From positions 1 to 15,103 of the forward strand of contig JALOLW010000090.1 in NCBI GenBank assembly GCA_025455795.1: DNA of 15,103 nt. Reading direction: 5' to 3'. Within the stretch, counting starts at the first letter, position 1, and every line of letters starts with the position of its first letter. This document shows, one piece after another, positions 15,036 to 15,103 of the stretch. Below the pieces are notes generated by a model, which was given only the letters and a program-made list of their open reading frames with translations, was not told the origin of the DNA and ran no database searches. Origin of the DNA: Spirosomataceae bacterium (GTDB taxonomy: Bacteria > Bacteroidota > Bacteroidia > Cytophagales > Spirosomataceae). The translations under genes were made by a program, and so were the position numbers.

Positions 15036-15043
15036 TAATTTTG
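15036..15043 (+). promoter_or_regulatory. Bacteroidota-type -7 box (TAnnTTTG) for the gene at the right edge
   Basis: TAATTTTG is an exact TAnnTTTG match ending 15 bases before the ATG at 15059. A weak TTTATG at about 15013-15018 could serve as the -33 element at roughly the right spacing. The short distance would give a very short leader. Confidence 0.4.
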
Positions 15044-15058
15044 GTAAAAAACAGAGAG

Positions 15059-15103
15059 ATGGATATACTCAATAGCCTCAGTGATTTGCTGCCTATCTTA
15101 CCA
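15059..15103 (+). CDS. Start of an unidentified plus-strand gene (partial)
   Basis: ATG at 15059 opens a frame that continues for 15 codons to the window end (MDILNSLSDLLPILP). A promoter-like box stands 15 bases before it and a purine-rich AGAGAG precedes the ATG. The fragment is too short to assign a family. By position, divergent from the outer membrane receptor with a palindrome between, a regulator is possible, but that is a guess. Confidence 0.4.
   Translation, partial: MDILNSLSDLLPILP

Overview
The window looks like chromosomal DNA from a Bacteroidota bacterium, probably a Cytophagales/Spirosomaceae-type organism. The evidence is a SusC/SusD outer-membrane pair, a PF14905-type outer-membrane beta-barrel receptor, TAnnTTTG-like promoter boxes, little recognisable Shine-Dalgarno sequence, and short palindromic intergenic repeats of kinds I recall from this phylum. 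The genus is inference.

Left part (1-8306, all minus strand): a polysaccharide-utilisation-like locus read right to left. SusC-type TonB-linked transporter (5295-8306), SusD-type surface lipoprotein (3582-5084), a secreted glycoside-hydrolase-family-9-like protein (1440-3353), a TolB-like beta-propeller protein with a Tat (twin-arginine) leader (128-1369), then the start of a second Tat-leader protein (1-131, cut by the window edge) that overlaps its neighbour by ATGA. The spacers hold short inverted repeats and a terminator-like hairpin. One repeat of this kind appears to lie inside the coding sequence for the SusD signal peptide. The Tat motif of the propeller gene is separated from its natural ATG by one extra base.

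Middle (8307-10827): a 330-base divergent control region with nested palindromes, then on the plus strand a LacI-family regulator (8637-9791) carrying an N-terminal IS1/InsA-type zinc ribbon, followed 34 bases later by an AraD1/GguC-type protein of the fumarylacetoacetate-hydrolase fold (9826-10827). A plausible reading is that SusCD captures an oligosaccharide, the exported proteins process or bind it, the LacI protein senses a sugar product and controls both directions, and the AraD1-like enzyme handles a 2-keto-3-deoxy sugar acid. The substrate cannot be fixed from sequence.

Right part (10828-15103): a 362-base spacer with a strong nested hairpin. A minus-strand pair follows, made of a TonB-dependent-receptor-like outer membrane protein (12339-14798) and, 18 bases after it, an AlkC-like DNA alkylation repair protein (11190-12320). 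Last comes a regulatory region with a perfect 17-bp palindrome and promoter-like boxes, then the first codons of a plus-strand gene cut by the window end. I see no rRNA, tRNA, CRISPR array or intact insertion sequence.
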